Source: Gemmatimonadota bacterium
GTDB taxonomy: Bacteria > Gemmatimonadota > Gemmatimonadetes > Palauibacterales > Palauibacteraceae
Length of the DNA stretch: 64,000 nt
NCBI GenBank assembly: GCA_022826685.1
Contig: JAJDUL010000043.1
Coordinates: 1-64,000, forward strand
Direction: 5' to 3'
Within the stretch, counting starts at the first letter, position 1. Each line of letters opens with the position of its first letter. Below are positions 37,272-45,614 of the stretch, piece by piece. Under the pieces are notes generated by a model, which was given only the letters and a program-made list of their open reading frames with translations, was not told the origin of the DNA and did not search any database. Both the position numbers and the translations under genes were made by a program.

Positions 37272-37894
37272 GGCGCGGTTCCCAGCGGCTCGGGTTCGTT
37301 CTCGGCGCCCTCGATGGAGCGGCAAAGCACCCTCCGGATCGCCCGCCCGTAGCAGAGGTCGGTCGCGATGGCGGAGCCGAAAAAGTGGGCCAGCAGGGCC
37401 AGCGCCACGTGATCAGCGTGCTCGGGCGCGCCGAGAGTGGCCCCCGATTCTCCGAGTGGCCGGGCGAGGAGGTCCCGTCGCCCGGGCACGTCGAGATCGG
37501 AGAGGGCCATCCCGTGTCGGCTCTCGGACTCCTTCTCCAGACCTTCGAGTTGCGCGGCCCACCCCGGTCTCGGATCCGGCCCCGAATACCGGATCTCGGG
37601 CACGAGGTACGGATGGCTGAGTTCGGCCACAGGCTCCAGAGCATCGGACCAGCGCTCGAAGGCGCGCACGGCGCGTTCCCGGCCATCGCTCCCGAGTTCG
37701 TTGGGGAGCACGGCTTCGCCGACGGCCCGCAAGGTCTCGGCGGGGAGGGGGACCGGAGTCGTACCGGCCGAGGTTGCGTCCCCATCGGTCTGCGCCGCGG
37801 ACTCGCGGGTCTCCCCGGGGGCACATCCTGTCAGGGACACGGCGGCCACCGTCGCGGCAGATTGCTTGAGGAACGTCCTGCGAGATTCCGCCAT
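37268..37894 (-). CDS. Gluconate 2-dehydrogenase subunit 3 family protein (Tat lipoprotein)
   Basis: A 208-residue small subunit of an FAD dehydrogenase complex. The N-terminus MAESRRTFLKQSAATVAAVSLTGC combines a twin-arginine signal (SRRTFLK) with a lipobox LTGC (Cys24), so the protein is likely a Tat-exported lipoprotein. The family blocks include VPLPAETLRAVGEAVLPNEL and the GWAAQLEGLEKESE region. In the known complexes this subunit carries the signal that exports the cofactor-bound catalytic subunit, which matches the signal-free GMC protein overlapped by its stop. The ATG at 37892-37894 was chosen; the longer frame to 38035 has no protein-like features. Confidence 0.85.
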   Translation of the reverse strand: MAESRRTFLKQSAATVAAVSLTGCAPGETRESAAQTDGDATSAGTTPVPLPAETLRAVGEAVLPNELGSDGRERAVRAFERWSDALEPVAELSHPYLVPEIRYSGPDPRPGWAAQLEGLEKESESRHGMALSDLDVPGRRDLLARPLGESGATLGAPEHADHVALALLAHFFGSAIATDLCYGRAIRRVLCRSIEGAENEPEPLGTAP

Positions 37895-38027
37895 GGCCCA
37901 CCGGCCTTCCGGAGGTTGGGCTGCCCGAGTCTTCAGTGAAGGAGCGTAGACGCCGAGCCGGAACCGTCGCAACTCCCAGGCGCCGAAACTGGCGAGCGAA
38001 GGGCGTTCTCCCCATCCTTCACCCGCT

Positions 38028-38047
38028 CGGGACACCGCCGTGTCCCG
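38028..38047. repeat. Perfect 8-bp palindrome upstream of tRNA-Ala
   Basis: CGGGACAC at 38028-38035 and GTGTCCCG at 38040-38047 form a perfect hairpin with a 4-nt loop, 10 bp before the tRNA. It lies between the divergent small-subunit gene and the tRNA and may be an operator or a transcription-stopping hairpin. It also resembles the GTGTCCCG core of the 8253-8314 repeat. Confidence 0.5.
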
Positions 38048-38057
38048 CTCGTATCGA

Positions 38058-38130
38058 GGGGCCGTAGCTCAGTTGGGAGAGCGCCTGCTTTGCAAGCAGG
38101 AGGTCGTCGGTTCGAATCCGATCGGCTCCA
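38058..38130 (+). tRNA. tRNA-Ala (anticodon TGC)
   Basis: A complete 73-nt cloverleaf: acceptor GGGGCCG/CGGCTCC with one G-T pair, D-arm GCTCAGTTGGGAGAGC, anticodon stem CCTGC/GCAGG with anticodon TGC at 38091-38093, T-loop TTCGAAT and discriminator A. The CCA end is not encoded (TGG follows). It reads in the + direction and is the only tRNA in the window. Confidence 0.97.
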
Positions 38131-38151
38131 TGGGGATCAAGCTCTTCTCTT

Positions 38152-39051
38152 TCAGAGAGCAAATCGAAGGCTGACCGTGAAGTTGTACGCCCCCGTGTCG
38201 CGAGTCTCCACGGTGTAGACGATGCGGGATCCGCGACCGACGGTGGAGTCGTGGCTGCGGAGCTGATCCCACTCGTGTGGCTTGCTCTCAAAGGCGCCAA
38301 GCATCACCGGTCGAGTCAGCTTGAGGCCCACCGTGAAGCGATCGGTTGCGCGGTAGTCCAGACCCGCCAGCACCTGGAAACCGAACATGGTGTCGTTGAG
38401 GACGGTTGCCCCGAGCGTGGTGGTGCCGGCCAGCTTCGCGCGAAGCGCGGCATCCTCGAACGTGGTGATGAGCGAGGGATCGCCGTTCCGCTTCCACAGG
38501 CTGAAATAGTCGATGGACATGCGCGCGATGCCCCCGCCCACTCCCACGTACGGCGTGAGACGACTGTTGGTGCGAAGATCGAGCGCGAGGTTGGCGAATA
38601 CGCCGTGAACGCGGACGTGACCGGCCCCGCCAATCGCCTTCTCGAGTTCCTGCTCGGCCTTCTCCTCCGTGACGGCGTCCCCGATTTGCGTCGATGCGTA
38701 GTCGTAGTGCGGTGCGCCGCGATACCCGTATTGAACTTCCGCGCGCCATCGCCCGAGCCGGTAGCCCAGGGCGAATCCAGTCGCAAAGCCGCGCACTCCG
38801 CGGGATTCGTTGGTCCACTCCGTGGGCGGCGGTTGCGCATCGCATTCGCCGCCGGTTTCCAGCCCATCGGGGTTGATGAGTTTGTCACACCGGGTACCCC
38901 AGTCGTTGTCCACGCCGACGAGGCGCATGCTCGGCGCGAAGGCGGCTCCCAGCTCCGACCCGATGTACAGGCCGTCCTGCGCGGCCAACTCGCTTGCAAC
39001 GAGCAACGCCGCCGCCCCGATGGCGAGTCGGCTCAACCATTTCTTCCGCAT
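38152..39051 (-). CDS. Putative outer-membrane beta-barrel protein
   Basis: A 299-residue exported protein with a signal peptide (MRKKWLSRLAIGAAALLVASELAAQ, cleavage near residue 25). The mature part alternates short hydrophobic strands with turns (GLYIGSELGAAFAP, FALGYRLGRWRAEVQYGYRG, RLTPYVGVGGGIARMS, QVLAGLDYRATDRFTVGLKL) and ends with aromatic-poor YNFTVSLRFAL, all as in opacity-type porin or P44-like barrels. No specific family was confirmed. It probably spans the outer membrane or forms a surface adhesin. It ends 22 bp after the tRNA gene on the other strand, without a clear shared control. Confidence 0.75.
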   Translation of the reverse strand: MRKKWLSRLAIGAAALLVASELAAQDGLYIGSELGAAFAPSMRLVGVDNDWGTRCDKLINPDGLETGGECDAQPPPTEWTNESRGVRGFATGFALGYRLGRWRAEVQYGYRGAPHYDYASTQIGDAVTEEKAEQELEKAIGGAGHVRVHGVFANLALDLRTNSRLTPYVGVGGGIARMSIDYFSLWKRNGDPSLITTFEDAALRAKLAGTTTLGATVLNDTMFGFQVLAGLDYRATDRFTVGLKLTRPVMLGAFESKPHEWDQLRSHDSTVGRGSRIVYTVETRDTGAYNFTVSLRFAL

Positions 39052-39105
39052 ATATTTTACGCTCTTCGCTTCCCCGGGCGTGCGCAAACCGTGAACAACG
39101 TTCGG

Positions 39106-40872
39106 CTACGGGCTTTGCCGTCGGGTCGGATTGGGCGGCGATGATCTCAGTCGACCGAGCGTCGCGTCGAGCAGCGGATCTTCGCCGCTGAAGTACTGCG
39201 CCGACGTCGGGCGCACCTGTATGTCCGGCACGAGGTCCGGCACGGTCAACGAGCGAAACACCTTCTCCATGCGGGGATCCGGGTTGCCCGAGTACGAGTG
39301 ATACCCGTTCGAGAAGTGCAGTGTGAACCGGCTGTGCGGGAGCACGATGTTACCGCCTTCGGCCCAGTAGTCCAAGCGGTCTCCCGGCTCTCGACCGACC
39401 AGCGTGGCGCCTGCGGCCCGCAACTGGGCAGCGTGAAACAGTCCCGCCGAGAACGTGGCCTGGTCCGTGAGGACCATGAGACGGCCTCCTTCGGCCAGAT
39501 CCGGGTGTTCCGTCAACCGTCGAAAGAACCCTTCGGCCGTTCCGAGGTTGCCGCCCGTGTTGAAGCGGAGGTCGACGATGGCGGCGTCGATGTCGGGACG
39601 CGCGAGCACTTCCAGCACCCCGTCGCCGAACTCGTCGAAACTCACCCCCTCATCGTCGTTCTGGGATCGAGCGTAGTGGATGTATACGGCCCGGTCGCTC
39701 ACAAGCGTTTCCATCCAGTAGTTCCGACCGGGGTGCCTCAGATGCAGCGGTTCGGCGATGCCCGGGAGCGGTCTGCTCCAACTGCCCCGCGACGGCGCGA
39801 GAAGTTCGACCTCGCCCTCGTAGGCAGATGACAGGTTCTTCCAGTTCTCGGTGGGTCGCTCGAGGCGACTCAGGGGCTCGGCCTCCAGGGCGATCGAGCG
39901 GGAGCGGCCCGCGCACTCGAGGTCAAAGCGAATCGAACTCGAGTCCTGGATCACGCCGACCCCGCGGAGTGCGGCCGGTGCCGTCACGAAGTACGCGCTC
40001 TTGTAGTCGCGCCAACTCTCGTTTCCGGCGAAGAGTTGCGATACGGCCTCCCGCACGGCGGTGATGGGCCGGCCGGCGATACCGTCCACTCTGCACCCGA
40101 CGACGTCGGAGTCACGTTCACGCGCCCGAATCACGAACAGTCCGTCCGAGAACCACCAAAGGCGCAGTGGAACGCGACGCAGCGCCGTGCGATTCCGCAG
40201 GAGGTAGAGCCGCGTGTGAGCATTGCCAGCTGTTGCGGCAATGCGCGATATGGCCGCGACGATCTCCGAGTCGTCGAGTTCCGGAAGTTCCGCTTCCAAC
40301 CTGTCGAGCAGTTCGACCGCCCGAGCGCGCGTGGCCGGCCTGTAGCTCTGGTCGTACCGGAGGAATCGCGATCGGACGTGGGCGACGTCCTGCTCCCACC
40401 GTTCGAGTCGGGTCGCCGGGAGAGTGACTTTCGGCAGTTGAAACAGCTCGAAGGTGAATTCGGTCGGCTGCGCTTCACTACCGGCGAGGCTTGCGAGCAC
40501 CCGACCCGCGATTCGATCGGGGCGTCCCGGCGCCCCGCGGCTCCCGGCGAACGCCAACTGCTGCGGACCGAGATCGACGACGAAGCTCCCGGAGTCGTCC
40601 GAAAGCCGCAGATCGTCCAGCGGTAGAAGGTTCCCAAGAAGTTGGACGGAGGTCCGGTCGAAGCGGAGAGCCACGAACACTGTCTGTCGCGTGGTCTCGA
40701 CAAAGCCCTCCCACTCCCCGTCCCAGCTCGGTGGCCCTGGTGGCACCTCCGAGGACGGCGTGCACCCGAACAACGCAATCACGGAGAGCAGCGACCGCAA
40801 ACCGGGGCGAACGCCACGCGCAGCACGCACGAAACGGAACCGGCTGCGATACCGCAGAGCAGGGGCGACCAT
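39106..40872 (-). CDS. S41 family peptidase-like lipoprotein
   Basis: A 588-residue protein with a lipobox in SLLSVIALFGC near residue 37. The N-terminal third is beta-rich (GEWEGFVETTRQTVFVALRF), and the C-terminal part has the tail-specific protease fold: DAAIVDLRFNTGGNLGTAE, then GGRLMVLTDQATFSAGLFHAAQLRAAGA, where the Ser after Phe stands in the position of the catalytic Ser, and GNIVLPHSRFTLHFSNG. A PDZ-like substrate region is not obvious. S41 proteins cleave C-terminal peptides or act as scaffolds. The start ATG at 40870-40872 (MVAPALRY) was preferred because GAGGA stands 8 bp upstream; an in-frame GTG at 40911 lacks such a site. Confidence 0.8.
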   Translation of the reverse strand: MVAPALRYRSRFRFVRAARGVRPGLRSLLSVIALFGCTPSSEVPPGPPSWDGEWEGFVETTRQTVFVALRFDRTSVQLLGNLLPLDDLRLSDDSGSFVVDLGPQQLAFAGSRGAPGRPDRIAGRVLASLAGSEAQPTEFTFELFQLPKVTLPATRLERWEQDVAHVRSRFLRYDQSYRPATRARAVELLDRLEAELPELDDSEIVAAISRIAATAGNAHTRLYLLRNRTALRRVPLRLWWFSDGLFVIRARERDSDVVGCRVDGIAGRPITAVREAVSQLFAGNESWRDYKSAYFVTAPAALRGVGVIQDSSSIRFDLECAGRSRSIALEAEPLSRLERPTENWKNLSSAYEGEVELLAPSRGSWSRPLPGIAEPLHLRHPGRNYWMETLVSDRAVYIHYARSQNDDEGVSFDEFGDGVLEVLARPDIDAAIVDLRFNTGGNLGTAEGFFRRLTEHPDLAEGGRLMVLTDQATFSAGLFHAAQLRAAGATLVGREPGDRLDYWAEGGNIVLPHSRFTLHFSNGYHSYSGNPDPRMEKVFRSLTVPDLVPDIQVRPTSAQYFSGEDPLLDATLGRLRSSPPNPTRRQSP

Positions 40873-40984
40873 TGAACCGATCCTCGGAGATTCAGGGAGA
40901 GCCGTGTACACGTCGCACGTTCTACGGTATCTGGCGCACAGGAGGTTTCGTGCGCCTGCCGTGGCTACATGTCAGGCCGCGACA

Positions 40985-41095
40985 AGGCGGGGTGAGAATC
41001 GCATGGAAGTTGCAAACATGTTATCGTATTCGATGCAATTTCGTTATTGAAAACGTTGCAATCGTGTCATCGCACTCCTTGACGACGACCGATGG
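40985..41095 (+). promoter_or_regulatory. AT-rich control region before the DUF4143 ATPase gene
   Basis: In a window otherwise near 70% GC, this stretch is roughly half A/T. It contains repeated GTTGCAA (41009-41015 and 41055-41061) and TTATTGAAAACG. A promoter is likely here, but the boxes cannot be fixed. It also marks a possible boundary of imported DNA. Confidence 0.4.
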
Positions 41096-41129
41096 CACAC
41101 CCCGAGGTCGTGCGATGGAGGACTGGGCC

Positions 41130-42479
41130 ATGGGCCGTCCGCCCGACATCCCTTCGCGATACGTCGTTCGTGAACGCCCGCAGCCGGAGGCGGGCGGCCT
41201 CGGACCGCGCGAGTACTGGCCCAGGTTGGCGGACCGCGAACTCCTGCAGCGTCTCGCCCGATCCGGAGCCGTCTTGATCGAGGGTCCCCGGGCCTGCGGC
41301 AAGACGGCTGCAGCGCGGCGCATCGCAGCGAGCCGCGTGATGCTGGACAGGGACGCCTCCGCCCGGCGAGCCGCCGCCGTCGACCCCGGGTTTCTGCTTC
41401 CCGGCGAGACACCGCGTCTGATCGATGAATGGCAGCTCGTGCCGGAGATATGGAACCACGTGCGTCACGCCGTCGATGATCGGGCGGGACGAGGTCACTT
41501 CATTCTCACCGGTTCCGCCGTTCCGCCCGACGACATCACCCGTCACACGGGCGCGGGACGGATCGGCCGGCTGCGCCTGCGCCCAATGTCGCTCTTCGAA
41601 CTGCGGCGCTCCACCGGAGCCGTGTCCCTCGGGAAGCTCCTGAAGGGGAACCCCGTCTCCGGTTCCGCGGCGGAGTTGACGGTGACCGAACTCGCCGGGT
41701 TGATATGCGCCGGCGGGTGGCCGGGGCATTTGGCCTCTGCACCCGGGGAGTCGCCGCTCTCACCCGAGGACGCGATGGCCGAGAATCGCGACTACCTGGG
41801 GGAAGTCTGCCGCACCGACGTTCGTCGCGTCGATGGATCGGAAAGAGACCCGGGAAGGGTCGGGCGGTTTCTCCAGTCCCTGGGGAGAAACGTCGCCACC
41901 TGTGCGAGTCTGGCAACCTTGGCCCGGGACTCGGCAGGCGCGGATCATGCGCTCTCCCACCACACCGCCGCCGCCTATCTTGCGGCCCTCACGCGCCTGA
42001 TGGTGGTGGAGGACCAGCCTCCGTGGGCTCCGCATCTGCGGTCGCGGTCACGACTCAGGGTCGCGCCCAAACGACACTTCGCCGACCCTTCGCTCGCCGT
42101 GGCGGCCTTGAGCGCCACTCCCGAACACCTGCTTCATGACTTCGAGTGGTTCGGCATGCTGTTCGAGTCCCTGGTGGTGCGGGACCTCCGCGTGTATGCG
42201 CAGCTGTCCGGGGCCAGCGTCCATCACTACCGCGACAACACCGGGCTGGAGGTGGACGCGGTGGTCGATGCCGGGCCGGGACGGTGGGCCGCCTTCGAGA
42301 TCAAGCTCGGTGCGGGTCGCACGGACGAAGGTGCTCGGACCCTACTCAAGTTTGCATCCCGCGTCGACAGCGAACGGTGCGGCGAGCCCGCAGCCCTCGC
42401 GGTGATCGTCGGTAGCGGGTACGCGTACACCCGGGCCGACGGAATAGGGGTCATCCCCATAGGAGCGCTGGGCGCGTAG
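41130..42479 (+). CDS. ATP-binding protein, AAA_14/DUF4143 family
   Basis: A 449-residue P-loop ATPase with a C-terminal DUF4143 domain. The Walker A motif is EGPRACGKTAAARRI near residue 50, the Walker B region is PRLIDEWQLVPEIW, and sensor-like GHFILTGSAVPP follows. The DUF4143 domain contains HHYRDNTGLEVDAVVDAGPG and FEIKLGAG, which look like a PD-(D/E)XK nuclease core (Glu, Asp, then Glu-x-Lys) found in this family. The role is unknown; members are widespread and often near mobile or toxin genes. The ATG at 41130 is chosen because GGAGG stands 8 bp upstream; an ATG at 41115 is also possible. It stands alone behind an AT-rich patch. Confidence 0.88.
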   Translation: MGRPPDIPSRYVVRERPQPEAGGLGPREYWPRLADRELLQRLARSGAVLIEGPRACGKTAAARRIAASRVMLDRDASARRAAAVDPGFLLPGETPRLIDEWQLVPEIWNHVRHAVDDRAGRGHFILTGSAVPPDDITRHTGAGRIGRLRLRPMSLFELRRSTGAVSLGKLLKGNPVSGSAAELTVTELAGLICAGGWPGHLASAPGESPLSPEDAMAENRDYLGEVCRTDVRRVDGSERDPGRVGRFLQSLGRNVATCASLATLARDSAGADHALSHHTAAAYLAALTRLMVVEDQPPWAPHLRSRSRLRVAPKRHFADPSLAVAALSATPEHLLHDFEWFGMLFESLVVRDLRVYAQLSGASVHHYRDNTGLEVDAVVDAGPGRWAAFEIKLGAGRTDEGARTLLKFASRVDSERCGEPAALAVIVGSGYAYTRADGIGVIPIGALGA

Positions 42480-42497
42480 GCGGGGGGGGAGCCCCGT

Positions 42498-43676
42498 TCA
42501 GCGGGTCTCGATGAAGAGGTTGGCGATCTCGTAGATCACGTCCCCGAAGACGAGCGCGCCGCCCTGTGGATAGCCGATGTCGGCGATGTTGGCGGCGACC
42601 GCGACTGCCACCCCGTCGTCCGGGTAGATCAGGAGCAGTGCGTTGCCGCCGATTGCGCCGCCCGCGTGTCCGACGGCGCGGCGCCCGCCCACCCGCGACG
42701 GCGGCATGAGACGCCAGCCGATCCCCACCCCGATCTCCTCGCCCGTGACCGTGCGCTGCGAGGTCCACACCAACTCCAGCGTCTCTCGGCTGAACAGGCC
42801 TGGTTCGAGATGGGCGTGCGCGAAGCGGAGCAGATCCTCCGTTGTGGAGAGGAAGCCGCCCCCGGCCCACTTGTGGGAGTTGTCGATGTAGCGCGCGTTG
42901 ATGAGGCTGCCGTCCGGGGCGCGGTCGTAGGGGCGCGCCCGGTTCACGACCAGGCTGTCGGTGTGGTCTCCGCCCGTGTGGAGCATGCCGAGGGGCCGGA
43001 AGACCTCATCGTCCAGGTACTGCAGGAACCCGCGTCCCGAGGCCCCCGCGATCACCGCGCTCAGGAGATTGAAGCCGTAACTCGAATACGACCACTCGGT
43101 TCCCGGCGTCGCCACGAGAGGGTCGTCCCGGAAGATCTCGAGCGCCTCGAAGACCGTCTCGTAGCGCCGCGTGAGGTAGTACTCCGCCTCGATGTCCACG
43201 TAGTGCCGGATCCCCCCCAGGTGTCCGGCGAGAAGCCGCGTGGTGATCTCGCCTTCGGGTTTACGGGGGAAGGAGGGGACGTACTCCTGAACGGGCGCGT
43301 CCAGGTCGAGTTCTCCACGCTGATGGAGGAGCGCGACCCCCGCCGCGGTCAGAATCTTCGAGACGCTCCCGATCCGATAGCGGGTGAGCGGCGTGGCCGG
43401 ACTCCGAAGCTCGAGGTTCGCGTAGCCCATCCCCTCGGACCACACGACGCGATGGTCCACCGACACCGAGATGGAGAGACCGGGGATGGACATCTCCCGC
43501 CGCAGCGAGTCGAGCTTCCCGCGGGACGCCGCGATGACCTCGGCCCACCGGCCCTGGTCCGTGCGGGCGAGCGGCAGCTGCTGCGCCGCGATCACTGCCG
43601 CGGTCGCCTGCGCCAGCAGAGCGACCGCACCGAGCGCCAGTCCCGCGTACCGTCCTCTCAACGATCTTCCGCGCAT
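42498..43676 (-). CDS. Serine hydrolase, class C beta-lactamase-like
   Basis: A 392-residue secreted serine hydrolase of the penicillin-binding-protein/beta-lactamase class C fold. A signal segment (AGLALGAVALLAQATAAVIAAQ) precedes the catalytic S104-V-S-K107 motif (RYRIGSVSKIL). The second box reads WSYSSYGFN, with Ser where the usual Tyr-x-Asn has Asn, and the third is VGHAGG. Such proteins are esterases, D-amino-acid peptidases or of unknown substrate; true beta-lactamase activity is not implied. The gene lies 26 bp after the propeller gene and is the last of a four-gene operon with an SRPBCC protein and a mini-ORF. Confidence 0.88.
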   Translation of the reverse strand: MRGRSLRGRYAGLALGAVALLAQATAAVIAAQQLPLARTDQGRWAEVIAASRGKLDSLRREMSIPGLSISVSVDHRVVWSEGMGYANLELRSPATPLTRYRIGSVSKILTAAGVALLHQRGELDLDAPVQEYVPSFPRKPEGEITTRLLAGHLGGIRHYVDIEAEYYLTRRYETVFEALEIFRDDPLVATPGTEWSYSSYGFNLLSAVIAGASGRGFLQYLDDEVFRPLGMLHTGGDHTDSLVVNRARPYDRAPDGSLINARYIDNSHKWAGGGFLSTTEDLLRFAHAHLEPGLFSRETLELVWTSQRTVTGEEIGVGIGWRLMPPSRVGGRRAVGHAGGAIGGNALLLIYPDDGVAVAVAANIADIGYPQGGALVFGDVIYEIANLFIETR

Positions 43677-43702
43677 GCGGTCCACCTGGGGAGGACGAGG
43701 CG

Positions 43703-44911
43703 TCAGTTCACGGTGCGCGGGAGACGCTTCACGACCACCGTCTGGACGTCGAGTTCGTCCCGTTCGATGAAGGCCGCCAGCCCTCCGGGTCCGAACGCGT
43801 CGGGAAGCTGCACGGCTCCGGTGCGGTAGCTGCCGATGTAGCGTCCGTCCGGCGCGAGGATGTCGATGGGGCCGTCGCTGACGGGCTCGTCGCCGCGGCG
43901 CAGGACCCAGATCCTGCCGTCCCAGGTCGTGCGGAGCCTTCGGATAACGGGAACCTCCCCGAAGAACTCGAGCGTCTCGATCCGCTCACGCGCGCGGTCG
44001 CCACCCCCGCCTCCCGTCACGCTCACGCCGCCCGGCGTCCGGATGACCGAACCCTGTCCAGCGTCCTGCAGGCGGCGATTCCTCTCCGCCCTTTCCATTC
44101 GTTCGGTCACCGGCTCGGGCGGGAGCGGCCGGGTGAGGATCCGCGAGATTCCGGACTCAAAGCGTGCGACGTTGATCTCGTAGGCGGAGGAGTCCGAATA
44201 CGCGAACCCCCCGCCGGGGAGTACGTCCACCTCGAGTTCCGGCTCGAAGGCGAGGCGCCGGTTCTCGTCCCCGCGTGGCGGTTCCCACCCCTGGGCGATC
44301 GTCTCCCGCGCCAACTCCTCGCCCGCGAAACTCCATCGCTGGACCAGGCGCGCCGGCGGTCCGATGTTGCCGGGCCGCCCCCCCGAGAAAAAGAACCCGG
44401 CCAGCTGCGAGCCCACGACAACAGACTCGCCATCGCGCTCCGGGAACATCCACGGAACGCGGTGCCCTCCTTCGCCGTCCATGTGGACCTGGCGCACATA
44501 CTCACCGCGCGTGTCGAAGATCTGATAGGCCTGATGTCCAAGGTTGGCTACCACGACCTGGCCATCGGAGATGACCGCCATCGCCGTGGGGGTTCTGAAC
44601 TCCCCCGGTCCTTCGCCGAGGCGACCGAACTCGCGAAGCAACCCTCCGTCAGGCGCCACCACGAAGATGCGTCCAGCGAGAGAATCGAGCACGTAGAGAT
44701 TCCCGGCCGCGTCGAAGGCCACTTGGCGAATGGTGCCGAACTCCTGCCACGCCTCGCCGACTGCGGCCCCGACGCGATACACCTCCTCGAAGTCGGCCTC
44801 CAGCCAGCGGTCCTCGCCCGGAAGTTCGATGATCTCCTGAGCAAAGACCGCTCCCGGCGTCACCGAGATTGCCGCCCCCGTCAGCAGCGCCGCAGCCAGT
44901 CGAGTCGTCAT
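43703..44911 (-). CDS. Exported 6-bladed beta-propeller (NHL-type) protein
   Basis: A 402-residue protein with a signal peptide ([25 protein letters not shown], about 25 residues). The mature protein has NHL/six-bladed propeller repeats: [40 protein letters not shown] and a third [13 protein letters not shown] strand, with a basic insert around [11 protein letters not shown]. It may bind a ligand or protein at the periplasmic side. Its start overlaps the stop of the 43-residue mini-ORF by 3 bases, so the genes are coupled. No enzymatic residue was recognised. Confidence 0.8.
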   Translation of the reverse strand: MTTRLAAALLTGAAISVTPGAVFAQEIIELPGEDRWLEADFEEVYRVGAAVGEAWQEFGTIRQVAFDAAGNLYVLDSLAGRIFVVAPDGGLLREFGRLGEGPGEFRTPTAMAVISDGQVVVANLGHQAYQIFDTRGEYVRQVHMDGEGGHRVPWMFPERDGESVVVGSQLAGFFFSGGRPGNIGPPARLVQRWSFAGEELARETIAQGWEPPRGDENRRLAFEPELEVDVLPGGGFAYSDSSAYEINVARFESGISRILTRPLPPEPVTERMERAERNRRLQDAGQGSVIRTPGGVSVTGGGGGDRARERIETLEFFGEVPVIRRLRTTWDGRIWVLRRGDEPVSDGPIDILAPDGRYIGSYRTGAVQLPDAFGPGGLAAFIERDELDVQTVVVKRLPRTVN

Positions 44912-45039
44912 CGGGCACCCTCGTTATCGGCGCGGCGCGCCCACGCGACGGCCTCCGCCACATCCGCGTCGGTCAGGCCCCGCTCGGCCAGCTTCGCCCG
45001 CACCTCATCGGCCCGCGTCGGACGCGCGGGCGTCAGCAC
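44908..45039 (-). CDS. Small helical protein of 43 residues, unknown
   Basis: A short reading frame from GTG 45037-45039 to TGA 44908: [43 protein letters not shown] in outline, shown here only by its key parts. The centre ([20 protein letters not shown]) is strongly helical and acidic-basic balanced like a real small protein. It overlaps the SRPBCC gene by 7 bases at its start and the propeller gene by 3-4 bases at its stop, the kind of coupled packing seen between genuine genes. It is too short for a family call. It might instead be noise; a distinct GTG start with overlapping context makes a true gene reasonable. Confidence 0.5.
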   Translation of the reverse strand: MLTPARPTRADEVRAKLAERGLTDADVAEAVAWARRADNEGAR

Positions 45040-45485
45040 GGCTCTGCTGTCTCGGCGTAAGCCTTCACGGCGTCGAGATCCGCGGCAATCGCCTTGGCCA
45101 CGACGCTCTTCATGAGCGGCGTGATGAGTCTGGCGAGGAGCTTGTGGGGTCTCGCTTCCATCACCATGGCCAGCCGCGTCCCGCGGCCAGCCGGGTCGGG
45201 CTCGACGGTGAAGGTCGTGTCCCAGATCGTGCCACCCGCGTCGGATACGAAGCGAACGCGCTCGTCCTGCACGTATTCGGTCACCTCCAACTCCGTGGTC
45301 GCCTTCCTGCTCCCCATGAGACGCGTCTCCCGGAAGCGGGCGCCCACGCCCGTCCTCGCCTCCGACAGGAACTCCACGTGCTCGATGTGCGGCACGGCCT
45401 TCGAGAAGTTGGAGATGTCGGCGACGGTCGAGAACACGACTCCGACCGGGGCGTCGACGGTACGGCTGATTTCGGTGCGCGTCAT
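45033..45485 (-). CDS. SRPBCC (START-like) family protein
   Basis: A 150-residue protein of the helix-grip fold used to bind hydrophobic ligands. The pattern TEISRTVDAPVGVVFSTVADISNF at the N-terminus, a middle RFRETRLMGSRKATTELEVTEY strand series and the C-terminal helix KSVVAKAIAADLDAVKAYAETA are typical of polyketide-cyclase/SRPBCC proteins. It has no signal peptide. The ATG at 45483-45485 gives MTRTEIS. It heads the leftward operon with the mini-ORF, propeller and serine hydrolase and diverges from DUF2461. Ligand unknown. Confidence 0.85.
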   Translation of the reverse strand: MTRTEISRTVDAPVGVVFSTVADISNFSKAVPHIEHVEFLSEARTGVGARFRETRLMGSRKATTELEVTEYVQDERVRFVSDAGGTIWDTTFTVEPDPAGRGTRLAMVMEARPHKLLARLITPLMKSVVAKAIAADLDAVKAYAETAEPC

Positions 45486-45614
45486 GGCGGCGGCTCTCCG
45501 GTCGATCGCGTGTCTGGTCGAAGAGGGATCCCCTGCTTGCCCCCTCAGGGCCGACGCCATAGCTATCGGCCCCGCTCATCATACCCATCTCCCCAGCCGA
45601 CGAGCCACCGTCCG

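Noticed and set aside
40985-41095. Possible replication origin in the AT-rich patch
   Set aside because: No DnaA-box cluster (TTATCCACA type) and no dnaA, dnaN or repair genes nearby; TTATCG-like words are too short to count.
42498-43676. Antibiotic-resistance beta-lactamase
   Set aside because: The fold matches class C, but the second motif lacks the usual Asn and the family is dominated by esterases and peptidases, so resistance cannot be claimed.
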